Virus record (IMG/VR): IMGVR_UViG_3300050821_023931
Location: 1 to 64,000 of that record
DNA: 64,000 nucleotides
Source: a virus
Reading direction: 5' to 3' (one strand)
Part shown: positions 20,049-29,200 of the stretch, piece after piece
Layout of the letters: each line of letters starts with the position of its first letter
Position numbering within the stretch: position 1 is the stretch's first letter
Notes under the pieces: model-generated
Databases searched by the model: none
Seen by the model: the letters and a program-made list of their open reading frames with translations, nothing else
What the model was told of the DNA's origin: nothing
Made by a program: the position numbers and the translations under genes

Positions 20049-21920
20049 TTATTTTACTTCTTCATAATCTACAGTTTCAGCATCTTGAGGTGTCTCTGAA
20101 GCTTCTGTTTGAGCTTCTGTTGTAGCAGAATTTGATTGTATTTCACCATAAAACTTACTAAGCTCCTGATTAAGACTTGTAGTTAAAGAATCCATTTTCG
20201 TAAAGTCTTTAGAATTCTTAGCTTCTATGAGATCTTTAATTAAAGTTTCAACTGAAGACTTAGTTGCTGGTGTCACTTTGTCACCATATTCTTTGAATTG
20301 TTTTTCGGCCTGAAATATTGTTGATTCAACAGCATTAAGTTTCTCAACTTCCTCTTTGAATTTCTTATCAGCTTCAGCATTTGCTTCCGCTTCACTTTTC
20401 ATTCGTTCTATTTCTTCTTTTGTTAGAGATGTTTTATTATCAATTCTGATAGATTGTTGTTTACCAGTATTTTTTTCTCTTGCTGTAACAGTAAGTATAC
20501 TGTTTGCATCTACACTGAATTTAACTTCTATCTGAGGTGTTCCACGCATTCCTGGGGGAATTCCATCAAGAGTAAATTTACCAAGAGATTTATTATCAGA
20601 AGCTCTTGTTCTTTCACCTTGTAAAACATGTATTTCAACAGATGTTTGATTGTCTGAAGCTGTAGAATAAACTTCTGTTTTTTCTGTTGGTATAGTTGTA
20701 TTACCATCAATCATCTTTGTAAAAACGCTTCCAAAAGTTTCTATACCAAGTGAAATTGGTAAAACGTCTAAAAGTAAAATATCAGTTGTTTCTCCAGTCA
20801 AAACGCCACCTTGCAGAGCTGCACCCTCAGAGACACAAAGATCCAAATTCAATGTTTTATTAAGTTTTTTACCAAAGAATTCTTCTAATTTTGTTTGTAA
20901 AGAAGGTATGCGACAGCTCCCACCAACAAGTAAGATATCGTCAATTGATGTTATATCGATATTTTCTTTTTTTAGACATTTATCACATAAATCAATAATT
21001 CTATTATTGAAAAATTCTATCAACTGTTCGAATTTTGATCTACTAATTGTTTTATTTAAATGTAAAGGTACACCATTTAAAACTGTTATATACGGAAGAG
21101 AAATATCAGAAGAAGGGCTAGAGCTTAATTCGCATTTTAGTTTTTCGGATGCTTCTATAAGTCTTTGTAAAGACATTGTGTCTTTTCTTAGATCAAATCC
21201 AGTTTCTGTGAGAAACTCAGTGGCAACATAATTTATAATTGCCTCATCCACAAGAAATCCACCTAAATCTAAATCGCCATGGGTTGATACTATCTCAAAA
21301 ATATTATCTGAAATATTTACAACTGAAATATCTACAGTGGAACCTCCAGCATCAACAACTATTACAGTTTTTTCAGTATCATCTGGATATTTCACATTTA
21401 AACAACCAGCTGTAGGCTCACTAATAATCCTTTCAACTTGAAGATTGCTTATAATACCAGCATTTTTAGTTGCTTCTCTTTCTTCATTATTAAAGAAAGC
21501 TGGTACTGTAATAACAGCTCTTGTTATTTCTTCACCCAAATAATCTTCAGCAGTTTTCTTCAATTTTTGAAGTATCATGGCTGATATTTCTTCTGGTGAA
21601 TAAACTCGGTCACCAATTTGAACAGCAGCCCTACCGTTTGAATTTACAATTTTGTAGGGGCGTTTTAAATCTTTCACTTGATCATACGTTTTACCCATTA
21701 ATCTCTTAATGTTATAGATGGTATTCTCTGGATTCATGTTGGCTTGTCTTTTTGCTGAATCGCCAACCTTTATACCATCTTTCGTGAAAGCCACCCAACT
21801 TGGGGTAGTGTATAAACCTTCAGAATTAGGTATAGTTTTTACTTCCCCACCTTCGATAATTGATACAGCAGAATTTGAGCTTCCCAAATCTATTCCGATT
21901 ATTTTGTTTGATTTTGACAT
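20049..21920 (-). CDS. dnaK: Hsp70 chaperone DnaK
   Basis: 623 residues, close to the bacterial length (638 in E. coli), so a complete chaperone. The ATPase domain is clear: GIDLGSSNSAVS at the N-terminus (phosphate loop 1), AVITVPAFFN, the phosphate-2 segment VVDAGGSTVDISVV and the adenosine segment LVGGSCRIP. The linker is LLLDVLPISLGIET and the substrate domain contains the GIPPGMRGTPQIEVKF block. The helical lid is Ala/Glu/Lys-rich and ends DYEEVK. It sits one base after the hsp20 stop, so the two are co-transcribed. No DnaJ or GrpE lies in the window; it would have to use host or distant phage partners. It may fold the very large tail proteins (inference). Confidence 0.95.
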   Translation of the reverse strand: MSKSNKIIGIDLGSSNSAVSIIEGGEVKTIPNSEGLYTTPSWVAFTKDGIKVGDSAKRQANMNPENTIYNIKRLMGKTYDQVKDLKRPYKIVNSNGRAAVQIGDRVYSPEEISAMILQKLKKTAEDYLGEEITRAVITVPAFFNNEEREATKNAGIISNLQVERIISEPTAGCLNVKYPDDTEKTVIVVDAGGSTVDISVVNISDNIFEIVSTHGDLDLGGFLVDEAIINYVATEFLTETGFDLRKDTMSLQRLIEASEKLKCELSSSPSSDISLPYITVLNGVPLHLNKTISRSKFEQLIEFFNNRIIDLCDKCLKKENIDITSIDDILLVGGSCRIPSLQTKLEEFFGKKLNKTLNLDLCVSEGAALQGGVLTGETTDILLLDVLPISLGIETFGSVFTKMIDGNTTIPTEKTEVYSTASDNQTSVEIHVLQGERTRASDNKSLGKFTLDGIPPGMRGTPQIEVKFSVDANSILTVTAREKNTGKQQSIRIDNKTSLTKEEIERMKSEAEANAEADKKFKEEVEKLNAVESTIFQAEKQFKEYGDKVTPATKSSVETLIKDLIEAKNSKDFTKMDSLTTSLNQELSKFYGEIQSNSATTEAQTEASETPQDAETVDYEEVK

Positions 21921-21921
21921 A

Positions 21922-22362
21922 TTATTTTATTGTTATAGTTTTAGCCTTTTCAGGTTCGATTGTTTTTACTGGTATAATAATACTTAGTATTCCATCTTTC
22001 AATTCTGATGTAATATCTTCAACATCATACTCACCAGTAATAGTGAATTCAGCCTTACCTTTTGATGATTTAATCCATTCCTTTTGGATGAATTTTTTGT
22101 GCTCTTCAATGTCTTTTTTGTATTTTAGCCCTTCATCTTTTACTTCAACAGTAAGTATATCTTTGTCGATAGTAATTGAAATATTTTCTTTTTTTATACT
22201 TGGTGCAAGTATTTCAATTAAATAACTTGTCTCGTTTTGACTAACATTTGCTGGTAATCTTGCTTCTAACTCTTCTGTTAAGGCTTTCAAAAGCTCTTCT
22301 GTTAATTCTTCTCCGACTTTAAGAATTTTCTTCAAATCGAAATCTTTTAAACTGTATTTCAT
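21922..22362 (-). CDS. Small heat-shock protein, Hsp20/alpha-crystallin
   Basis: 146 residues. The alpha-crystallin domain occupies about 38-146: YLIEILAPSIKKENISITIDK, LTVEVKDEG, a central charged loop, FTITGEYDVEDITSELKDGILSIIIP and a C-terminal basic tail. The A-x-x-x-n-G-v-L signature appears as SELKDGILSI. The N-terminal arm is acidic and helical. An ATP-independent holdase that would keep unfolded proteins soluble for DnaK, encoded directly downstream. First gene of the chaperone operon; divergent from the methyltransferase. Confidence 0.88.
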   Translation of the reverse strand: MKYSLKDFDLKKILKVGEELTEELLKALTEELEARLPANVSQNETSYLIEILAPSIKKENISITIDKDILTVEVKDEGLKYKKDIEEHKKFIQKEWIKSSKGKAEFTITGEYDVEDITSELKDGILSIIIPVKTIEPEKAKTITIK

Positions 22363-22394
22363 GGTAGTATAATTTATTTTGTAATTGTTGGATT

Positions 22395-22432
22395 CAAATT
22401 GTTTGCCATATTAATTTATATGACAAATTGTC
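22395..22432. promoter_or_regulatory. Repeated CAAATTGT sites in chaperone promoter region
   Basis: CAAATTGT occurs at 22395-22402 and 22424-22431, 29 bases apart. The second is the core of a perfect 11-base palindrome, GACAA-A-TTGTC, at 22422-22432. Both are between the divergent hsp20-dnaK operon and the methyltransferase gene. A regulator binding site is possible. Confidence 0.3.
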
Positions 22433-22464
22433 CTAAAGTTTTTATAAGGCCTGTAAAAATTACC

Positions 22465-22472
22465 TATATACT
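22465..22472 (+). promoter_or_regulatory. TATATACT promoter element
   Basis: TATATACT, 19 bases before the methyltransferase ATG. The tail sheath gene has the identical octamer at the identical distance (26212-26219). Confidence 0.4.
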
Positions 22473-22491
22473 ATAGAAAGAAAGTTTTTGT

Positions 22492-23439
22492 ATGATTCAC
22501 AATTTTGGTGATGATATTATTTTATATGAAGGTGATATGTTAGAATTATCACCTAAATATATCAAAGATTCCAGTGTTGAACTTTTGTTGGTAGACCCTC
22601 CGTACAATATTGGAAAAGATGGTAAAGATGGTTGGGATACTTTTGTTTCTGAGGCAGCATATTATGATTTTTTATCAAAAGTATTTAAAGAAGCTGATCG
22701 TATATTAAAACCTTCTGGTACAGTTTATATTTTTCATCAGAAATTTAAAGACTTGTGTTGGATACATGATCATCTGACAAAAGTGTACAAGTTCAATTTT
22801 AAGCAGTTGATCACTTGGAATAAAAAATTTAATGGGTGTCGGCTGGAAGGATATCTTGAGGGATATACATCACAAGTAAATAAGAATAGAAATTATCCAA
22901 CAATGTCGGAGAATATATTATTCTTTTCTAAACAGCCCGATCATTTTGAAAACCCATTTGTGAGAGTGATGAAAGAAAATATGAAAAAGTTAAACTTGAC
23001 TCAAACTCATTTAAGTAAACTTATAAAAACTAGGAATGGAAAAAAAAGTGGTTGGTCATCCACAAAACTAAACGGTAGACAACTTCCTACACGAGATCAA
23101 TGGAAAAAACTTTGTGAATATTTTCGGATAGAAGATAAGTACGACTTATTGATAAATATGTATGAAGAAGAAAGATATTATTTTTCTTGTCAGGGTGAGT
23201 TACACTCTGTATGGAATTATTCTATAGATTTTGATAGCTGGCATGTCTCAGCAAAACCGATTACTTTATATCAAAGTATTTTTCGTCATTCATATAGGCC
23301 TGGAAGTCTAATTGTTGATTTATTCTGTGGTTCGGGTAGTGTTATCGCTGCCAGTCTAAAAGAAGCTTGTAAATTAATCACTTTTGAAAATAAATCTGAA
23401 TATGTTAAAAATATAATATCTGATTTATTGGAAGATTAA
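22492..23439 (+). CDS. DNA methyltransferase (N6-adenine/N4-cytosine, beta class) with inserted helix-turn-helix
   Basis: 315 residues. Catalytic motif IV, DPPYNIG (35-41), comes first, and the S-adenosylmethionine motif I, DLFCGSGSVIAASL (about 275-288), comes near the C-terminus. That order defines the beta class. Between them, about residues 163-215, is a XRE/Cro-like helix-turn-helix (MKKLNLTQTHLSKLIK ... WKKLCEYFRI) in the position of the target-recognition region. There is no cognate restriction gene next door apart from a PD-(D/E)XK gene 2 kb away. Likely protects or marks phage DNA. The target base cannot be settled from DPPY alone. Confidence 0.85.
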   Translation: MIHNFGDDIILYEGDMLELSPKYIKDSSVELLLVDPPYNIGKDGKDGWDTFVSEAAYYDFLSKVFKEADRILKPSGTVYIFHQKFKDLCWIHDHLTKVYKFNFKQLITWNKKFNGCRLEGYLEGYTSQVNKNRNYPTMSENILFFSKQPDHFENPFVRVMKENMKKLNLTQTHLSKLIKTRNGKKSGWSSTKLNGRQLPTRDQWKKLCEYFRIEDKYDLLINMYEEERYYFSCQGELHSVWNYSIDFDSWHVSAKPITLYQSIFRHSYRPGSLIVDLFCGSGSVIAASLKEACKLITFENKSEYVKNIISDLLED

Positions 23440-23456
23440 AAATTAAGATATATGTA

Positions 23457-25004
23457 ATGCCTAAACCAAGAGGATATTGGACTAAAGAAAAATGTCATAC
23501 AGAAGCCTTAAAATATAAAACAAGGAAAGAATTTGTTGAAAATGCTAAAAGTGCATATACATCAGCTTATAAAAATGATTGGATAAAGGATATTTGTTCT
23601 CATATGGAATATCATGGTACACGATTTATTCGTTGTGTTTATGTATATGAGTTTGTTGATAATTACGTTTATGTTGGTTTAACATATAATACTAAAAGAA
23701 GAGATAAAGAACATAAAAATGGTTTGAAAAGTGCTGTTTATAAACATATTAAAGAAACTGGGTTAATACCAAATTTCATACCAGGTGATTATATTCCCGT
23801 AGAAGAAGCACAAAAATTAGAAGGGGAAACAGTTCAGAAATATAAACTAAATGGTTGGTGTATATTGAACAAAGCAAAAACAGGTAATTTAGGTGGTAGT
23901 GTTTTAATATGGAACAAAGAAAAATGTGCTCAAGAAGCCCTAAAGTTTAATAGTAGAAATATTTTCAGAATAAATTCTAAATCATATAGAGCAGCTCTTG
24001 CAAACGGTTGGTTAAATGAAATTTGTCAACATATGACCGAAGGGAATAAACCAATAACTTATTGGACTAAAGAAAAATGTCATGAAGAAGCTTTGAAATA
24101 TAAACATAAAACAGTTTTTGAAAAATCATCTACTAGTGCTTATCGAGTTTCTTGTGAAAATGGTTGGTATAAAGAAATTTGTTCCCATATGGAAGTGATA
24201 ATTAAACCAGATGGATACTGGACAAAAGAAGCATGTAAAGAGGAAGCTGTGAAATACAAATCAAGAACAACATTCTTTAAAAACTCTATAAGTGCTTATA
24301 AAGCAGCTTATAGAAGTGGTTGTTTAAATGAAATTTGTCAGCATATGGTTTCAAACAAAAAACCTAATGGTTACTGGGGTAAAGAAAATTGTGCTGAAGA
24401 AGCTTTGAAATATAAATCAAGAAGTGAGTTTTATAAAAAATCTGGTGCTGCTTATAATTCAGCACATAAAAACAAATGGCTTGAAGAAATTTGTACACAT
24501 ATGGAATATTTACAAAAACCTAATGGTTTTTGGAATAAAGAACGTTGTCGAGAAGAAGCTTTGAAATACAAAAATAAAAATGAATTTATTATATCATCCA
24601 AAGCTGGTTATTCTAAAGCATCTAAAAATGGTTGGTTAGACGAAATATGTTCTCATATGATATCAATAAGAAAATTTAGTGGTTATTGGACATATGATAA
24701 ATGTAAAGAAGAGGCTTTGAAATACAATACAAAGAATGATTTTTATATAAATTCAAAGGGTGCTTATCTATCAGCTTATAGAAAGGGATGGTATGAAGAA
24801 ATATGTTCTCATATGGTTTCACCATTAAAACCAAATGGTTACTGGACATACCAAACATGTAAAGAAGAGGCTTTGAAATACAAAACAAATGTAGAATTTA
24901 GAAAAAAAATGTCTGGGGCTTACAATGTAGCTTATAAAAACAGTTGGTTAGATGAAATATGTTCTCATATGATTCCACCAAAAAATAAAAGAAAATCTAA
25001 ATAA
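23457..25004 (+). CDS. GIY-YIG endonuclease-like protein with eight helical repeats
   Basis: 515 residues. One ~52-residue repeat (GYWTKEKC..EALKYK, then an F, then AY, then NGW..EICSHM) lies at 6-50. A GIY-YIG nuclease domain follows at about 58-147: VYVYEF (GIY), YVGLT (YIG), the helix Arg in KRRDKEH and the catalytic Glu in KLEGETVQKY. Seven further repeats run to the C-terminus. Conserved positions are W, C, EA, Y, F, AY, W and HM. It resembles homing-endonuclease-associated repeats, probably DNA-binding. A second such protein is at 50466-52001. It sits 17 bases after the methyltransferase. No intron or split gene is visible around it, so it is a free-standing homing-type gene. Confidence 0.8.
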   Translation: MPKPRGYWTKEKCHTEALKYKTRKEFVENAKSAYTSAYKNDWIKDICSHMEYHGTRFIRCVYVYEFVDNYVYVGLTYNTKRRDKEHKNGLKSAVYKHIKETGLIPNFIPGDYIPVEEAQKLEGETVQKYKLNGWCILNKAKTGNLGGSVLIWNKEKCAQEALKFNSRNIFRINSKSYRAALANGWLNEICQHMTEGNKPITYWTKEKCHEEALKYKHKTVFEKSSTSAYRVSCENGWYKEICSHMEVIIKPDGYWTKEACKEEAVKYKSRTTFFKNSISAYKAAYRSGCLNEICQHMVSNKKPNGYWGKENCAEEALKYKSRSEFYKKSGAAYNSAHKNKWLEEICTHMEYLQKPNGFWNKERCREEALKYKNKNEFIISSKAGYSKASKNGWLDEICSHMISIRKFSGYWTYDKCKEEALKYNTKNDFYINSKGAYLSAYRKGWYEEICSHMVSPLKPNGYWTYQTCKEEALKYKTNVEFRKKMSGAYNVAYKNSWLDEICSHMIPPKNKRKSK

Positions 25005-25033
25005 ACTTACTTTTAACTTCTGAACAGAATACA

Positions 25034-25041
25034 TATATAAA
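25034..25041 (+). promoter_or_regulatory. TATATAAA late-type promoter element
   Basis: TATATAAA, 15 bases before the ATG at 25057. Confidence 0.4.
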
Positions 25042-25056
25042 GACTTTGTCTGATAT

Positions 25057-25419
25057 ATGGTGAAAGAGGACTTAAATAACTTCAAAGATATAGTAAAGCC
25101 TTTCGTGAGTTATTTTAAATCTCTAGTAGATCATGATGATTATCTTATACTTTATAGAAAATGGGCTCTTTGTAATTTAAATCTTGATACACTCATTGAT
25201 GTGATAGGTGACACAAATCAAGAAATAAAAGTACAAACACCTCTTAAAGTTCTTCTTGATTATTACAGATTTTTTGAAATTAAAAACAAACTTTTTCTAA
25301 CTGATTTATCTATTTCTGAATTACAAACTAATTGGATTAAACTATTAGAATACAGAAATATATGTATAAAAAATACTATTCTAATGAATCTTTATTATCA
25401 TGATTCGTTAGATCTTTAA
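25057..25419 (+). CDS. Hypothetical protein, 120 aa
   Basis: Starts 15 bases after a TATATAAA element and overlaps the convergent nuclease gene by 44 bases at its 3' end. The protein is helical and acidic at the N-terminus (VKEDLNNFKDIVKPF), with no metal site or membrane segment. The length of the overlap is unusual for this compact genome, but both frames have good starts and promoters. Family unknown. Confidence 0.6.
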   Translation: MVKEDLNNFKDIVKPFVSYFKSLVDHDDYLILYRKWALCNLNLDTLIDVIGDTNQEIKVQTPLKVLLDYYRFFEIKNKLFLTDLSISELQTNWIKLLEYRNICIKNTILMNLYYHDSLDL

Positions 25420-26152
25420 TTCGAACCATCCAATTTTTCTGTCCCCTTTTTTCTAACTCAAATCCAGGCACAAACTTTTTTGTCATAAATTTAACCAATG
25501 TTGTTTTAGCTGCTTTTAAATTAGAGTAATGATGTCCAACGGTTTCAACCATAAGATTAAATTCGTATTCATCTTTATCTTTTAAAAATTCATTGATTCT
25601 ATTAATGGTACCTTTGAATACAGTAAAAAATTCTCCTTTGTTATTACCAGCTATTGACTCTTTTTGTTCTTCATAAACATTGGGAAGTTTATATCTAGGT
25701 TGTTTTGGTTCCGGATCATGACGAACTTTTATGGTTTGTCCAAAAAAGAATTCATCTTCACTCATTACACCATACCAATCTTTATTTCTTCTTAAATCAA
25801 CTTCAATTAAACCAATATCAAGGAAATCTTTACATATAGAAGCTGCTAATTCTAAATCGCTGTGATCTTTCTTTTGTATATAAAACATAGGTACAACGAC
25901 TGATACCTTATGTAAATGTTTTGACCAATTGTTTGCTTGACATATTACTTTAAAGCAAAAAGATGATTTAACTTCTAATCCCCAAAATATACCATCTTTT
26001 ACCGCTAAAATATCTATTCTTTTATCACCACCGGTTCCACTCATAGATACTTCCTTGTAAACGGTCCAACCAAGAAACTCTAAATATTTTACGGCTCTAG
26101 CAGCCAAGTCAGATTCCGTAAATTTTGCTGTTTTCTTAATTTTAGCTGACAT
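25376..26152 (-). CDS. PD-(D/E)XK nuclease-like protein
   Basis: 258 residues. The N-terminal half has a restriction-endonuclease-like core: a helix (DLAARAVKYLEFLGWTVYKEV), then GGDKRIDILAV with D47, then the beta strand WGLEVKSS with E60 and K62. This is the D...ExK active-site pattern. The C-terminal ~120 residues are different and may bind DNA. It has its own TATATAAA element 18 bases upstream. Candidate roles are degradation of host DNA or restriction of rival phage; no substrate can be read from the sequence. Confidence 0.65.
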   Translation of the reverse strand: MSAKIKKTAKFTESDLAARAVKYLEFLGWTVYKEVSMSGTGGDKRIDILAVKDGIFWGLEVKSSFCFKVICQANNWSKHLHKVSVVVPMFYIQKKDHSDLELAASICKDFLDIGLIEVDLRRNKDWYGVMSEDEFFFGQTIKVRHDPEPKQPRYKLPNVYEEQKESIAGNNKGEFFTVFKGTINRINEFLKDKDEYEFNLMVETVGHHYSNLKAAKTTLVKFMTKKFVPGFELEKRGQKNWMVRIKDLTNHDNKDSLE

Positions 26153-26170
26153 CTATATTTTTAATGTTTC

Positions 26171-26178
26171 TTTATATA
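26171..26178 (-). promoter_or_regulatory. TATATAAA late-type promoter element
   Basis: TATATAAA on the minus strand, 18 bases before the nuclease ATG at 26152. Confidence 0.45.
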
Positions 26179-26211
26179 GAAAGCTCATATGGTTCCAAAA
26201 GTTATTTTTAA

Positions 26212-26219
26212 TATATACT
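26212..26219 (+). promoter_or_regulatory. TATATACT promoter element
   Basis: TATATACT, 19 bases before the tail sheath start; same octamer and spacing as before the methyltransferase. Confidence 0.45.
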
Positions 26220-26238
26220 TTCAAACTTTCTAAAATTA

Positions 26239-29200
26239 ATGGCTATTAACATTGCTGATTATGGTGATCCTGGTATAATTATAAACGAAAAGGATTTTTC
26301 TCTATATACGATTTCAGGTTCTGATAATAACGTAACTACGCTTATTATTGGTGTTAGTCGTCAAGGACCTATGAATCTACCTATTCAAGTTAATTCTCCA
26401 GAAAATTTTGAGGAGATCTTCGGATCGTTAGACCGGACTTTGGAGAGAAAAGGATCATTCTTTCATCAAACCGTTGAAAACTTACTAGCTAGTGGTTCCA
26501 CTGTTACTTGTATCAATCTTTTATTGACAGACCCCCAATTTGATTTATATAATTGGATGTCTTTCTCAACGACAGCTTTTGTTCAAAATTCACCTGTTCG
26601 TAGTAATGCTGTAGATAGTTTTTATGATAAGAGAGGATTCTGGAAAAGATCTCCGGATCAATTATTAACGGTAGCAAATAATAGTTCGGTTGATGCAAAC
26701 CCGAGACTTTTTAACCTAGTCAATATGGGTGGTAAGGCTGTATCAGTTCTTATCAGACAATCGGCAAACAAAAATTTTGATATTACTTTAGAAGATTGGT
26801 ATGGTGGTCGTCATTTGGTACCTAATTATCTTCATCCACTAGATTTTGTTTCAGATTACCTGGTAGAAATGTTTGTTTTTGAGGGAAGATGGGATAATTA
26901 TAGAGTATTATCAACAGATCCTAAATTAGGTAAATACTTTAATTCTAATGGTCTTAAAAAAGAACTAATTCAAAATTTTGTAAATGAAAAAAGTTCTAAT
27001 TTTATACAAAGATATGAAGGAACTTTTATTCCATATTTTGCTGATATTAAAGGTAATGATATGTGGCTTCCTAGTCTTGTTAATGATGATATTGATACAT
27101 TAGGTATTTTAGTAGTCCAGGATATAGATAAGTTTGAAATGAGTAATCCATCTGATTATATGGTTGATATTCTTGGGGCCAGTCTTGAAGAAAATAGAAC
27201 TGATGTAATAGATTTCCTTTCATATAAAGAAAATATTGTTGATTTACTTGTTTTAGATGAGATGATGGTCGATCAGATTGGTAATGATTTTGGTTTTGAT
27301 TTAACAGGTTATTTAGGTTCTACTTCTGGAACTTATTATGCAGGAAGAAGGATTGGTTATGCTGAGGGGTATGTACAAGGTTGTCGTCTAAAACCTCTTA
27401 TATTAAGTTCTACTGGAACAGTAACTGTTAATCCGTTCGATTGTGATACTGAAGCTTATGTTATTTTTAAAGGTCAACAATTTACTTTAAGTGATGATAT
27501 TAGTTATGTATTTGCCTTGCATGAAAACATATCAACGAACATGCAAGCTTTGATGTTGTTTTATGTAGACATTACTGGTATTCATATGACTATTGGTGCT
27601 CAATCTTCTATAAATGGATCTATGAAATTTCCTTATATGGATCCTGACAACACGTTAGTCCTTGGATATTATAGATTTTATCAGATTGGTTTACAGTATT
27701 ACATAGAACTTCCTGTAGGAGTAACAATAGATATTAATGGTTTTATATTACCGTATAGATTAGGTAGTGAGACAGCACCAAAGATACATTTTCAAGATGT
27801 TCCGTATGCTTGGCAGATTAATTTATATTTTGAAAATGTAAAAACAGTTACTGGATACGATTATAATGTTAACCGAATATATTATTTATGGTCCATATTA
27901 TCACAAAAGTTAGTTCAGAAAGTATCCATGGTTCTTGATGTAAATAGTAATAAGAAAGTTATTAATTTTATTGAACCTGGTGATGATAATACAGGAAGAT
28001 GGCTTAGAATAGGTGTGCTCGATACAACAGCAAATATTAGAGATACTATTTCTGTGAATTTAGAATTAGCTATTTATTTTGCTGACGTTGATTTTATATT
28101 CCAAGATGAAAATATATTAAGAACTACAGATAATCCATTTGTGATTGGTCAAGATGGTATCGTGGGTAGAGACAGTATGCTTTATCAAGCTTATAAGCAG
28201 AGTTTTGTTAATACTGGTGATCACTTCTTTTTAGAATTGGCTACTGAAATTAATACACAGTTTATTTTTGATAATGGTAATAATTTGCTTGTGTTACAAA
28301 CGGGACCTATTGAAAATTATCTCAATCTTAAAATATTTGTATACGGTTCACAATATAACGATGGTGAGTTTAATGTTATTGGAGAGACTTATTATAATAA
28401 TTATTATGCTTTGGTTTTAGATAAACCTATTGTTGCTGAATCTGTGGCGGAATTAGGAATTTTTGATGCTTCAGTTTTACAGTATTTAAATTTGTATATG
28501 GTAAATGATATACTTTATGCTGACTATAAAGTTGATCCTAACCAAACTGAAGTTTTTCAAAATATAGTTAAACCAAACAATCCTAATAGTTTTAGAAAAA
28601 CTGTTGAGATACAGCAAATACTTAATAACAACATAATACTTGTAGATGCTACTAAATATGTTAATTTATTAAATGTTGGTGATTTCTTACTAGCTGATAC
28701 AACTAGTGATCCATTTTACAGCGAACAAGGCTTTAGAAAAAGGGATTGGGTTAGAATTATTGATATTGTAGCTTATGCACAAAATACTAGTTGGTTGTTA
28801 ATTGAAGCTGATGCTGCTATTAATATAACTAATCTTAATGGTAGTCTTCAAACTACAGGTTTTGTAAAAGTTGAAAATTATGTGAATACTTATAATTTAC
28901 ATACATTCGATGGTTTTAAAGTAAGACCAGAATCTATGCCGGATGGTACAGAAACAAGACTTAACGATATTCTTAATTTAGTTGCTCCAGGAACTAAATT
29001 GTTCGATCAAATTACTGATCCAGAGATATTGGAATGGCGATATTTGGTAGATTCGTTTGGTCTTGGACTTACAACAAATTGTAAACAACAATTGGCTGAC
29101 ATTTGTGGGGCAAAAACATTAGGTTTAGGCTTCCTGAATTTACCTTCTGCAAAAAGTTTTAAAAAATCAACAAGTCCAACATTTACAGATCCTACCTATG

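Noticed and set aside
23470-25000. Regular ~156-base periodicity that could look like a CRISPR or tandem DNA repeat
   Set aside because: The units vary in DNA sequence and preserve the protein repeat in frame, so it is a protein repeat array, not CRISPR.
22492-25004. Group I intron or intein associated with the GIY-YIG genes
   Set aside because: No interrupted gene is visible on either side of either GIY-YIG gene, and both encode stand-alone proteins.
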